Part shown: positions 10,414 to 20,132 of the stretch, in pieces
Layout: each line of letters opens with the position of its first letter
Numbering within the stretch: the first letter of the stretch is position 1
Assembly: GCF_000350225.1 (NCBI RefSeq)
Contig: NW_005178676.1
Span: 7,998-71,997 of the forward strand
DNA: 64,000 nucleotides
Direction of reading: 5' to 3'
Origin: Chondrus crispus
Lineage: Eukaryota; Rhodophyta; Florideophyceae; Gigartinales; Gigartinaceae
Notes under the pieces: generated by a model
Databases searched by the model: none
What the model saw: only the letters and a program-made list of their open reading frames with translations
What the model was told of the DNA's origin: nothing
Program-made: the position numbers and the translations under genes

Positions 10414-11274
10414 ATGACGCTTAAAAAAGCACGCTCCCCGCGTGCTTTCATCGCCCCCCTGCCCCTGACCTCAGTGCGCCCGCAATCACCGCGGTGCCCT
10501 GTGCGCCTCACGCTGCGATGCGCGGCTAGTAAATTGTTGGTAATCGAGCTGTCGGAGATCCTTCGCAAGCCAAATCCGGCTCACATGAAGACGTTTACAG
10601 AACGAGTGTCTGCCGATCGTGCCAAGGACACGGATACCACGTTTGTGCTCTACAGTAGCGACGTAGGATATGCGCAGGCGATGGAACAGATGGAGAAGGT
10701 TGGGCTGATCCAGCCGGATGCGCTCGCGACTTTCCACGGGACTGAGTTGTATCAACGGAGATACAAGACGCCGGACCCGTACTGGGCCAAGATGGTGTGC
10801 AAGGATTGGGACCCCAAGCCGACGAGATGGGTGATCGGGGAGTATTTCAAGACCGAGTTGAAGCACTGCCCAGAGGACTCAGATGATTTCGGCCTCATCT
10901 TTGAGTGCAAGAAGAAGAAGCAGGATCGGACGGAGCTCTGCAGGGAGGTTGAGATCAAGCTCGAGCAGATGGGGATCACAGCGCGGGTAGGGAAAAGGGG
11001 AGAAAGCCGGAATATGATAGTGACACCGGCAGCAGGGTCGGTCGGGGATTTAGTCGGGTTCTGCCAGATGATGCTGAGAATATCAGAGAAGATGACGTTT
11101 GTATTCGGCGGGAGCGAGCTGGTGAATAAGAGCGTGCAGGGCAAAGAGAATTTGGGAATATATGGGAAAGATGCTGGGATCGGGGTGAAGGCCGCGGGAG
11201 AGCAAGTTTTTGTGTCGGAAAAGAACGGGATTGAAGCCCTGATGGAGGGTGTGATGTTTCATGACATATTGTGA
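10414..11274 (+). CDS. Sucrose-phosphatase-like HAD protein with degenerate active site
   Basis: This 286-residue protein has a basic, Ser/Pro/Arg-rich N-terminus (about 40 residues) resembling a plastid transit peptide. A sucrose-6-phosphate phosphatase (S6PP)-type HAD fold follows. The phosphatase fold is recognisable from PDALATFHGTELY (equivalent to the family's PDALI-x-x-VGTEIY), DPYWAKMVCKDWDPKP, and a C-terminal Rossmann strand MTFVFGGSELVN. However, HAD motif I, normally hhhDLDGT, reads VIELSEIL, so both catalytic Asp are replaced (Glu and Ser). Motif II Thr is Ser (YSS), and motif IV GDSGND reads GGSELVN, losing the metal-binding acids. It therefore looks like a non-catalytic relative rather than an active phosphatase. 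A GTAAGT donor-like sequence follows the stop by four bases. If the start were further upstream the conclusion would not change. Confidence 0.7.
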   Translation: MTLKKARSPRAFIAPLPLTSVRPQSPRCPVRLTLRCAASKLLVIELSEILRKPNPAHMKTFTERVSADRAKDTDTTFVLYSSDVGYAQAMEQMEKVGLIQPDALATFHGTELYQRRYKTPDPYWAKMVCKDWDPKPTRWVIGEYFKTELKHCPEDSDDFGLIFECKKKKQDRTELCREVEIKLEQMGITARVGKRGESRNMIVTPAAGSVGDLVGFCQMMLRISEKMTFVFGGSELVNKSVQGKENLGIYGKDAGIGVKAAGEQVFVSEKNGIEALMEGVMFHDIL

Positions 11275-12852
11275 GAAGGTAAGTCAACGTATTTTTTTTT
11301 TCTGAGAGCGGCGTAGTTTCTGTGATGAGGAAACTTTGAATCTCGTTAATAAGGATTTGCAGACTCAGGTTTGCGAGATGATCTCAACTCAATAACCATT
11401 CGACTGAGAAACGCGCTGTGAGAGAATTTTGGATGACACTTCTGTGTATCTAACCTTTTTACTGTAACTGTTCGTTTTTTGTCGTTCATTCTTGCGGGCG
11501 TTTTGAATTGTGTGTCCTTCAGCGATGACTTGAATTTAGACTTTACAAGCCTATTTCATGTGTGTTTAAAATTGTTGGAAGACTAGTTTAACACGCACTT
11601 CGCGAGAGAACCGGATCAAAATTTGCCCATTTCATGACAGAAAAGTTAGTTGATAAAATGGCGCATTCGTGCTTTCTGAATGAATTTGATATCAATGGAA
11701 AGCTGTGATCGAGCAGACCTCGAATCTGGACCTGAAACAAGCCAGAAGGCTATTCCTTTGGTCTGAGAGCTTCAGAGAAAAGAGGAAAATTGGCGGGTGA
11801 TGCATCGATAAAAATAACCAAATTCTACAAATATCATGTTTGACCCGTTAACTATTAGTACAGCAATGCAAGTTAGCTAGAATTTCTCAGAGCTGCCTTC
11901 ATCTGTGAACGAAGGAAAGATACCTTCGACCGTAAATTCTTGTCGGATGAGGAGTCATTAGGCAGGTTATCCTCTGTCAGCCCTAACACGGCCATGAGGG
12001 CACTTCTGGCCATTCTTGGCATCATATCATCACGTTGAACTCAGTGTGAGGATCATGCGAAACTTCAAAAACTTGAATATTTGAATGAAAACTAAAAATG
12101 TGATTATTTCTATCAATGACTACATTCCATCTTTTCACCTCCTCGAAACCCGGACAAGACCGCAAACAGAATGGATTTTGGGCCACTTGTCTTGCTTCAA
12201 TTGCGTTGAAACCTTGTCCAATGCTTCAAAACACCACCATGAACGGGTTAGTGGTCAAAGATTGGCCAATGAGCTACTGCGACATTTTATTGACTCCAAC
12301 AAATGTCCGAAAATTGATCCGGTTCTCTCGCGCAGTGCGTGTTAAAGATACAGAAGTGTTCAAAACAAGGGTGATACATTTGCGGGTGCAAATGGCGGGC
12401 ACTGCTACGGGGGACAGATTTGATTTCTATAGCTGAAGTAGTTACGCCACAGTGTGGCGGCCACACACGGTGTGCATTCTGCACATGCTCCCATTGGCTG
12501 TCCTTTTGAAATCTGCGACTACCAGCGCCCGACGGGCTGTTCTGCCAGAGGGCCGCAAATCCCACGCAGATCTCCACCAGGGCGCATCCACGTGCACACG
12601 TATCGTCACGAAAATGGATTTGATGCACCGGCCGCGGTGCACCAATTAGCAATGCAATCTCCTCCCTTTCAAGCCCCCGTCTCCGTTCGCCGTCCTCGCC
12701 GGTACGACCTCTCAACCTTGCGCTCACCCATTCAAGCACCCCCTCCCAACCGAACCCCACCCGCAATCTTGCGGCTCCTCGCTATGCGCCCTGCCCTTTC
12801 CACGCCCCCCTGCCCTTTCCACGCCCCCCTGCCCTCACCCCCGCATCCCACC
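11275..12852. other. Intergenic spacer and MATE leader
   Basis: No coding frame is supported. A GTAAGT donor-like site lies at 11279 and a TTTGCAG acceptor-like site near 11360, so a 3' UTR intron is possible. TACTGTA occurs at 11460. From about 12650 the plus strand becomes C/T-rich, forming the leader of the MATE gene. A 19-bp unit (CTGCCCTTTCCACGCCCCC) is duplicated in tandem at 12791-12828. ATTGGCTG (reverse CCAAT box) is at 12492-12499. Confidence 0.45.
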
Positions 12853-14406
12853 ATGCACGCCTTCGTCCCCGTGCATCCCGTCCTGCTTCCCCGCTCGCAC
12901 CACCGCTCCCTCATCCCCCGTCATCGCGTCTTCTCCCTTCCGCTCCACCGCCGGGTGCACGCCTCGGCCCTCGACAAGCCCCCAGCCCCCGTCCCCCCCA
13001 CCCCCGCTAACGACCCGACCGAACCCTCCACACCCCCCACCACCCCCGCTCCCCGCCGCATCTCCGCCCGTCGCATCGATGCCTCCATCGCCTCCATCGC
13101 CCTGCCGGCCTTGGCCACGCTCGCCCTGGACCCGCTCGTGGCCCTCGCGGACATGGCCTGCGTCGGATATCTCGGCGCCTCCGCGCTCGGCGGAGTGGGC
13201 ATTGGCAACAACGTCTTCAACCTCTCGTTCACGTGCTTCAACTTCCTCGGTATGGCCACCACCCCAGCCATCGCCCGCGCTCATGCGAGGGACGATATGG
13301 CAGAGGCCTCCCGCCTTATAGCCCAGGCACTCTGGGTCGCTGTTGTGTCGGGTGTGTCGGCGGCCTTGGTGCTCCTTTTGTATACCACCCCGATCGTGAG
13401 CTTTTTCGGCGCCAACGCCGCCATTATGCCGCAGGCCGTCCCTTATTTGAGGGCGCGCATCGTCGCTGCGCCCTTCTTTTTGGCCGCCATGGTTGGCAAT
13501 GGCGCGTTTAGGGGCTTTCAGGATACCAAAACGCCTTTGTTTGTGGGTCTGCTTGCCAATTGTCTCAACTTGATTTTGTATCCGTCACTGATATTCGGGT
13601 TGAAGATGGGCATTAAAGGGGCGGGTGTCGCCATGGCCACGGGACAGACGTGCGCGGGTGTAGCGCTGCTGGCGCTGCTCGTCCGCACGAAGAAGCTCCG
13701 ACTGAAGGATCTGAGAAAGCTGCCGCGGCCAGGAGAAATCTTTCCCTTGTTGCGCACGGGATGCGTGCTGTCGATAAGGACGCTGTCAATCTTTTCGACG
13801 ATTTCGTACGCGACGGCCACGGCGGCGAGGCTAGGGACGGTGGAGGTGGCGGCGTTCGAGATCGGGAGGCAGATCTTCGCGCTGTTTGCGCGGCTGCTGG
13901 ACGCTATCTCGGTGGCGGCGCAGTCGTTGGTGGCGCTGGCGCTGGGGAAGGGCGACTACTCGCTCGCGCGGAGGACGGCAAACAGAATATTGCAGATCGG
14001 CGTGGCGATGGGGACTGGGTTTGTGGCGTTGCTTATGTTGACGGTGAACAGCGCGCCAAACATTTTTACGTCCAACCCGGCGGTGAGGCAGATGGTGTCG
14101 ACGACGTTTCCGTTTATGGCGTTCGTGCAGCCAATCAATGGGCTAGTGTTTGTGTTCGACGGGATCTACACGGCCGGGAGACGGTTCACGTCGCTGTCGG
14201 GGGCTATCTTCATCGCGGCGTGCACGGCGTCGTCGTTTTTGTACTTTGTAAGAGCCAACGTGATGCCTTTGCAATACGTGTGGGTCGGGCTGAATATCAT
14301 GATGGTTTTGAGGGCGTCGCTGCTGGGGTTGGTGTACTTGACGAAATGGTCGCCCGTACCAAGACCAAAGTATCAGCCGAAGGGGGTCGGAAATGGGGTT
14401 GCGTAG
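12853..14406 (+). CDS. MATE-family efflux transporter, probably plastid-located
   Basis: This 517-residue multidrug-and-toxin-extrusion (MATE) transporter begins its first MatE repeat near ISARRIDASIASIALPA and runs through about 12 hydrophobic segments. Family features include ALDPLVALADMACVGYLG in TM1-2, GNGAFRGFQDTKTPLFV between the lobes and the second-lobe stretch EVAAFEIGRQIFALFARLLDAIS. These resemble plant DTX44-46/EDS5-type transporters, many of which sit in the chloroplast envelope and export organic acids or phenolics by H+ or Na+ antiport. The start at 12853 has a CCCACCATG context and begins a His/Arg/Pro-rich presequence ending near RVHASA, a plausible plastid cleavage site. In-frame ATGs upstream (12784) would only lengthen this leader. 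The substrate cannot be predicted. Confidence 0.88.
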   Translation: MHAFVPVHPVLLPRSHHRSLIPRHRVFSLPLHRRVHASALDKPPAPVPPTPANDPTEPSTPPTTPAPRRISARRIDASIASIALPALATLALDPLVALADMACVGYLGASALGGVGIGNNVFNLSFTCFNFLGMATTPAIARAHARDDMAEASRLIAQALWVAVVSGVSAALVLLLYTTPIVSFFGANAAIMPQAVPYLRARIVAAPFFLAAMVGNGAFRGFQDTKTPLFVGLLANCLNLILYPSLIFGLKMGIKGAGVAMATGQTCAGVALLALLVRTKKLRLKDLRKLPRPGEIFPLLRTGCVLSIRTLSIFSTISYATATAARLGTVEVAAFEIGRQIFALFARLLDAISVAAQSLVALALGKGDYSLARRTANRILQIGVAMGTGFVALLMLTVNSAPNIFTSNPAVRQMVSTTFPFMAFVQPINGLVFVFDGIYTAGRRFTSLSGAIFIAACTASSFLYFVRANVMPLQYVWVGLNIMMVLRASLLGLVYLTKWSPVPRPKYQPKGVGNGVA

Positions 14407-15494
14407 GAGGTACAGATTTTTGACATACCGTACTGACTGTAAATTGTGCAACTACGCTTAATATTCGGAAGAAGATGCAAATGACTGGGCTGTCGAAAAG
14501 GATGTATTTCGATTCGGGGAGGGCATCGTACATGCATGACTGCATTTGGGAGTCTGCAGTGTAGATTCTACTCTATATGTACAAGTTGCACTGGGTGTAC
14601 GGTACCCTTTAGGGTACCCTTAAGGGTACATACAGTATTACCGGACGATTCGGGGAGCTGCATGGTACGGTGATGCAGGCAATTCGCCAACTTGAGTATT
14701 GATGTGAGGGTGTGTCCCCCGACGCACTGCTCGCTCGTGGGCTTCCAGACACTTCTGGGGGAATCGACGAGAGCACTTACCCTTCGAAGGGTGTACCTGC
14801 GAAGGACGGCGGCGAAAGACGACATCGAGTGGAAGCACACGAAGCGGTGTGGGAAGCGCGGGACAGCTTGCAGTAACGAGGACTCGCCGGCACAATATCC
14901 GACCTGCTGGGACTGTAAGAACCCCTTCATGTAACGCACATCGTACGCAGCGATTGGCTGTATGCCCCATTGCTTACAGTCGCGCCAGGAGGACCAATTT
15001 GAGACAAGTGGAGCGAAAATCAGCACTGAGTTGAAATCTGTTGGAGACCGCCCACAAATGTAGATACGCCGAGAGCGCCGCCCCTCGCCCGCTGTGTGCG
15101 TCCCCGCCAGCCACCACTGCCCCTTTTCCCTTCCGCTGCCCTTCCGCCGCCCTTCCGCCTCCCCGACCAGCCCCATCCGTCGAAACTCGCGCCCTCTCCC
15201 CGCCCTCCGCCGCCCGCCGTCCGCCCCTCTCGCGCCGCCGGCAAGCCTCCCCCACCGCCTCTAACTCAACACTTCTCGCCCCGTCGAACCGAACCCCCGC
15301 CGCGTGACCACCGCCGTCTGCCCGTGCGCTTCCACCTACCCCCGCCGCCTTGCCGCCGCAGCCTGCCCGTGCGCTTCCACCCACCCCCGCCGTGCCCATA
15401 CCGCACCCTCCTCGCTTCGCCCGCCCGCAATTTTCCGCGCCACCCACGCCGACCCGCCCCGCCGCCCCTCCACTTCCGCACGCCTTCGCCCCCC
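14407..15494. other. Intergenic spacer with palindrome cluster; C/T-rich leader
   Basis: No gene is seen. A cluster of overlapping palindromes (GGTACCCT-TT-AGGGTACC at 14601-14618 and the perfect GTACCCTTAAGGGTAC at 14614-14629) is immediately followed by TACAGTA at 14631. ATTGGCTG lies at 14953-14960. From 15070 onward the plus strand is strongly C/T-rich up to the next ATG. Confidence 0.45.
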
Positions 15495-16386
15495 ATGGAT
15501 TTGAGCGACGCGACGAACCCGCGTCCCGGCCTGCGCCAGCCGTTCATCGAGACGGCGAACGCCCTGGCGGGGCTGTACAAGCAGGCCGTGTCTGCGGAGC
15601 GCGACGCGCGCGACGCGGGCTCGCGCGCGGCCTACATGCGCCTCATGCAGTGGGCCGCGCGCANNNNNNNNNNNNNNNNNNNNNNNNNNNNNNNNNNNNN
15701 NNNNNNNNNNNNNNNNNNNNNNNNNNNNNNNNNNNNNNNNNNNNNNNNNNNNNNNNNNNNNNNGCCACATGCATTGAGCCGCACTCAAGTCGCGCACGGG
15801 CGACCGCGTCACGCCGATGGACATCGTCAACTTCTGCGCCACGGAGCTCGCGCAGCTGCAGGCCCCGCCGCCGGAGCGCGCCCCGCCGGAACGCCCGCAC
15901 GCACCGCCGCTCCCCGCGTCGCAAGGGCACGCCGCCGTCGCCGCGAAGCTCGCGCAGGGGGAGAAGGCCGAAGAGGCCGCCGGGAACCCTAACGCAAACG
16001 CGAACGCGCCCCCCGTGCCCAAATTTGACGCGCCCCCGGTCGCGTTTGTCGCGAAGGATGAGGCGCTCGTGTCGGATATTAAGAAGCTTAATGTTAACCC
16101 CAGGAAGAGACAACGGGTGGATATTAGCGACACGTTTGTGAGGGCGTGTCGTAGCAACAATAGTCTCATTTTTGCAGACAACGGGCATGTCGTGCGGTCC
16201 CCGGATTCGTCAATGAACCCGATATTTTTTGAAGCGGGGCCCCCGAATAAGCAGTCCGCTTCGCCGTCGCCTAGGAGGGAGGGGAGGGACCACGCGAGGG
16301 ATGCGCTGATGGCATCTGGCGAATATCAGGGGAGAAAGGCAAAGAATTCTAAGGCACAAATCTATGACAAACTCAGAAAGAAGTAG
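15495..16386 (+). CDS. HAPSTR1-like (C16orf72 / DUF4588 type) protein, interrupted by assembly gap
   Basis: The ATG at 15495 (context CCCCCATGG) opens MDLSDATNPRPG followed by a helix PFIETANALAGLYKQAV. This resembles the start of the HAPSTR1 family core (stress-response adaptor that works with the E3 ligase HUWE1 in animals). The frame enters the 100-N gap at 15664. After the gap, coding resumes in another frame: ALKSRTGDRVTPMDIVNFC matches the second conserved helix. A Lys/Arg nuclear-type patch NPRKRQRVD and a basic C-terminus ending KAQIYDKLRKK follow. A TGA in the downstream frame at 15775-15777 means an intron (acceptor at 15778 or 15789) or a gap misjoin lies between the two halves. 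The exact splice cannot be set. Family assignment rests on two short helices and the overall layout. Confidence 0.5.
15664..15763. other. Assembly gap, 100 N
   Basis: A run of exactly 100 N sits inside the HAPSTR1-like gene; the round length suggests a gap of unknown real size. Confidence 0.98.
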
Positions 16387-17627
16387 TTTTTTGTACGGGT
16401 CCGAAACTAAACTTGGCAGTCCAACTTGCCGTTCGAACGTTAGACGTTTTGGTCCTTTGTAAACTAAGCACGAAAAGGACTTTTTGGCGGCAAGCACGAG
16501 CAATCTGACACACGCCACAATGCAGGCAGACATGGGAGAGTAAAGAGCTTGTATGTTTCAGGTCTCTTCGCGAAAGTGCCTAGGCAGTATGGACCGCCAA
16601 ATGCAAATGTGGTAAGAGACATCCTGCTCTAGTTCCCTGCGCTAGCTAGTAGAACACTGTTCTAGAATGTTAACTAATTTGTTCGAAAGAAAACAGTTGC
16701 GTGGTTCAATAAAACATGCGGACAACAAAGTCGGCTAAGAACAGTCACAGCCCCCTTCACTGTGGGCATGTTCAGGACTTTGTTAGTTTCACGACGATCT
16801 TATTTGGAGTACAGAAATGTTAAACGGCATTAGTTTCTAAACAAGATCATTGCGTTTCTGAAAGGCTAGGTTTTGGAAGTGCGAAGCATCTGATAATTGC
16901 ATGCAGATTCTTCTCTACGCAATTAGTCATTATATGGCTTTCAGGTATGCCCGAAAGCATTTGGGTTGGACATCGACATAGGTAGAATTCGCTGCCTCTG
17001 CTCCCGGATTTGTGTAACGTTTACACATGAAGACCAGGAAACACTTAGATGGAATAAAGACACTGTTTCTGTCTTAGCTCTCCCTGAATCACATTCGTAT
17101 TGCGGGGCCAAGCGGTGTTTCTCTCCCGTCAAATATTGCGTCCCATGTTTGCAAGAGTAAGGGCATAGATTTCACTATGCGTATTGCATGTCTGATAAAG
17201 CGATGGTATGCAGCAACTGGACCTTACTTGGGTCTATCTGCAAAACATAACCGTTGTGGAACACGCAATATCGTGTATCTTTCAAGTGGGATTGTTGTGT
17301 GGGCGATTCCTTCGGCTTCGAGTATGAGGGAGATTCAATTGCAACATGCGTGACAAGAGCCGAAAATTTTTCCTTTCACCAGCGGAGACGACGAAAAGTG
17401 ACACCATTTTAGTTTGAACTCGCTTTCTCGCACTTGCGTGTCACAAGGAAAGATCATTGTTTAATTCCTGTTTCATAGGAGTTCGGTTTGAAGCAGAGTA
17501 GGCTCGGTGTATAAAAGAATGGAACTGCGGCGAGAGACAGGACGATTTCTCTTGCCCATCAGCAAATACTCCAAACACAGCTTTATTCGAACCGTAACCG
17601 AGAACAACGTTTTTCAGACTCACTATC
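16387..17627. other. Intergenic spacer
   Basis: Apart from the core promoter at its right end, nothing is recognised. Sequence is AT-richer than the flanking genes and has no sustained open frame with coding character. Confidence 0.5.
17510..17517 (+). promoter_or_regulatory. TATA box
   Basis: TATAAAAG lies 111 bases upstream of the ATG of the HEAT-repeat gene at 17628. It is one of the few clear TATA boxes in the window; most other genes have C/T-rich leaders without one. This suggests a different promoter class for this paralogue. Confidence 0.5.
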
Positions 17628-20132
17628 ATGATGCTAGATACTTCCAACCTCCTCCACAACTTTGCTCCCGAAGAGAAACAGTTTTGCCCGAAAGAGTTTC
17701 CTACTTCTTCGGAGGACGACATGCACGCAAACCTATGCCACTCTGATAGTGACATAACCGTCGACATTACGCTGTTGGCTGAGCTTATCCGTTCGGGTTC
17801 TGAAGCGCAGCGCACCGTGATCCTCTTCGATCTTCAGAACTTGCTCATCCAGTGGCCTGAAGAAACTGTCGAACAGCTAGTACCCGCTATCTGCGAAAGA
17901 GTTCCAGGTTGGCCTATTCTGGTCCAGATCACAGCAGCTGACGCTCTGGGAGGAGTACTTCAACAGACGACCACACCAAAGCGTATATCCAAGCTTATTT
18001 GTGATGCCGCTTTTCAGGTCGTTACGAGTTGTAACAATGATAGCATTTTCGAAGGCTGGGGTGAAATACTAGTTGTTGCATTATCGAACGTTGAGTGGAA
18101 TGGCAACTATGAGATTTCGTCCGTTATCTCTATCCTTGACGATTTCGCCATGTCGGAGAACGAAGTTAAAAGAAAGCTTGTTGCCAGGGTGCTTGGGTCT
18201 CTTTCCACTTGCTTGAACATTGCAGAAATAGAGTCTTACGTGCTCAATCGTGCCCTGCACTTGGCAGATGACACCGATATCGATGTTCGCGGAATGGTTG
18301 CAGAATCTTTGGCAATTGTTGGAGCAGTTTTGGATATTGAAATTGTCGAGACTATTATCTGGCCTAAGTTATTGTCTCTGCTCAGCGATACTGATGCACG
18401 AATTCATGCAGCAACTCTAAAGACAATATCTCTGATTTTGCAAGCACACAAGGGTGAATGTCAAACATCTCCACTTTTCAAGACACTTTTTCCTCCTGTT
18501 TTTATCTCTGAATGCCGATTTGCAAGAGCGGCAGCTGAGAAAGACCAAAGAAAGGTGGATGATGACACATATTTGCTCTTGGAAATTTTCTCAACGTGCT
18601 TCGGCCCTCTGTTGTTCGCTGCTCACCAATACCTTGACGACCAGAACGGCAAAGATCACGCATTTCAGGCCTTCATGTCAATGTCGACATGCAATGGACC
18701 TATCGTTCGGCGGTATTGTGCCTTTAACCTTCCAGGAGTCGCTGAAAGTCTTAAGAAAGGGTACACGCCTGGTCTCTCTGGTATTGCAGAGTTTTTGGCC
18801 AAAGACGCAGACCCTGAAACACGCTGGAATCTGGCAGCTGGGGTTCATGAAACCTGTCGAATTCTTGTCGGAAATGGTTCTGTTGACAGATTGTTTCACA
18901 CAGTCATTTCATTGCTTCAAGATAAGAACCAGCTTGTGCGTAGGAACACTCTAGAGCACTTTCAAGAAATTTTGGTTTCCTTGTCGACAGACAATGATGT
19001 TGCAAATGTCCGCAAGCTCACCCCGATGTTTCAGAACCTGACTTTGCTCGCTGAAGGCAACTGGAGAACGCAACAGTTACTTGCCCAACAACTGGAAAGA
19101 TCCACAGAATTGGTGCCTCCTCAATGCTTGCGCGCAAACGTCCTTCCGTTGCTATGTTCAATGGCCGAGGATAGTACCTACTTGGTGAGGAAGGCTGCCA
19201 TGCGAGCCATAGCCCGAGCTATTCGATGTCTTCCGAATTCCGTTGAGAGAGGACAGGAAATGAGCAACTTTATCTCAGAGTGGGCGCGAGGAGGAGTGTA
19301 CTGGATGAGAATCGCGTTTATTGATTGCGCGGCTTCTGCATTGCAGGTATGCAGCTCCTCTCTGTTTGAGAGTCTCTTTGCTAAGTCTCTTTTTGAGCTG
19401 GCGCAAGACAGCGTCGCAAACGTGAGGCTTCGTCTGGCCGGCATGATCCATGAAGCGGCGTTCCCATGCCACAACAATGCTTTGTTTAGAAGCGCCATCG
19501 ACCGCCTATTGCAGGATGAGGATGAAGATGTCCGATACGCAATAGAGGGGGTTGATGAGCGAATGAAACAAAAGCTGAGAGACATGAGTTCGCTGGATCA
19601 TGAGGACGAGCAAAGAGAGAAGGCGGAGAGACAGATTCAGGAGCGGGCGGAAAGGCTGAAGGTGGAGTCCCGCAAGAAAGGAGGAAGGGCAAAGGTTAAC
19701 CTATTCTTGCGGAAAGCTTCAAGGCCGCAGTTCGGCCATATCAGCAGTCAGAATGACGCATCTCCAACGTGCGTCACTCAGACAATAGGGTTCGGCGAGG
19801 CAAGCGGTGGGGCGAATGGTTCCTTGGCACAGGCGGGACCAAGCAAGACCGCTGCGGGGTCTTCGGGAACGCCTCGCATGGGTAGGTCTCCGTCCCCCAC
19901 TTCCCCCACTTCTCCCACTTCCCCTACTTCCCCCACTTCCCCTTTAAGTCCAAAGAAGAACTTCAAGAAAGCCTTTGGACGGTCGGGAGAGGAGGGAGGC
20001 CTTCCATCTTCACCAAGATGGCATGCAAGGTCATTGGCGGGAAGGGGTGAGGAACAGCTTCCTCTTTCGCCAGGGGGTCGACTGAAGACCTTGCTCAGCA
20101 ATGTCGTTTCTGGAAACAGGAATAGAACATGA
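17628..20132 (+). CDS. PP4R1-like HEAT-repeat protein (paralogue A)
   Basis: This 834-residue, single-exon protein is built mainly of HEAT repeats from about residue 45 to 640, resembling PPP4R1 and the PP2A A-subunit scaffold. Such proteins hold the catalytic subunit of PP4 and choose substrates. Diagnostic repeat segments include DLQNLLIQWPEETVEQLVPA, ETRWNLAAGVHETCRIL, EDSTYLVRKAAMRAIARAI and SEWARGGVYWMRIAFIDCAA. A Lys/Glu-rich helix (DEQREKAERQIQERAERLK) follows, then a disordered tail containing six consecutive Ser-Pro-Thr units. The start is the first ATG of an ATGATG pair. A TATA box lies at 17510. A clear paralogue lies 9 kb downstream at 29195, sharing the order of repeats and many short blocks. 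PP2A-scaffold function rather than PP4 is the alternative. Confidence 0.8.
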   Translation: MMLDTSNLLHNFAPEEKQFCPKEFPTSSEDDMHANLCHSDSDITVDITLLAELIRSGSEAQRTVILFDLQNLLIQWPEETVEQLVPAICERVPGWPILVQITAADALGGVLQQTTTPKRISKLICDAAFQVVTSCNNDSIFEGWGEILVVALSNVEWNGNYEISSVISILDDFAMSENEVKRKLVARVLGSLSTCLNIAEIESYVLNRALHLADDTDIDVRGMVAESLAIVGAVLDIEIVETIIWPKLLSLLSDTDARIHAATLKTISLILQAHKGECQTSPLFKTLFPPVFISECRFARAAAEKDQRKVDDDTYLLLEIFSTCFGPLLFAAHQYLDDQNGKDHAFQAFMSMSTCNGPIVRRYCAFNLPGVAESLKKGYTPGLSGIAEFLAKDADPETRWNLAAGVHETCRILVGNGSVDRLFHTVISLLQDKNQLVRRNTLEHFQEILVSLSTDNDVANVRKLTPMFQNLTLLAEGNWRTQQLLAQQLERSTELVPPQCLRANVLPLLCSMAEDSTYLVRKAAMRAIARAIRCLPNSVERGQEMSNFISEWARGGVYWMRIAFIDCAASALQVCSSSLFESLFAKSLFELAQDSVANVRLRLAGMIHEAAFPCHNNALFRSAIDRLLQDEDEDVRYAIEGVDERMKQKLRDMSSLDHEDEQREKAERQIQERAERLKVESRKKGGRAKVNLFLRKASRPQFGHISSQNDASPTCVTQTIGFGEASGGANGSLAQAGPSKTAAGSSGTPRMGRSPSPTSPTSPTSPTSPTSPLSPKKNFKKAFGRSGEEGGLPSSPRWHARSLAGRGEEQLPLSPGGRLKTLLSNVVSGNRNRT

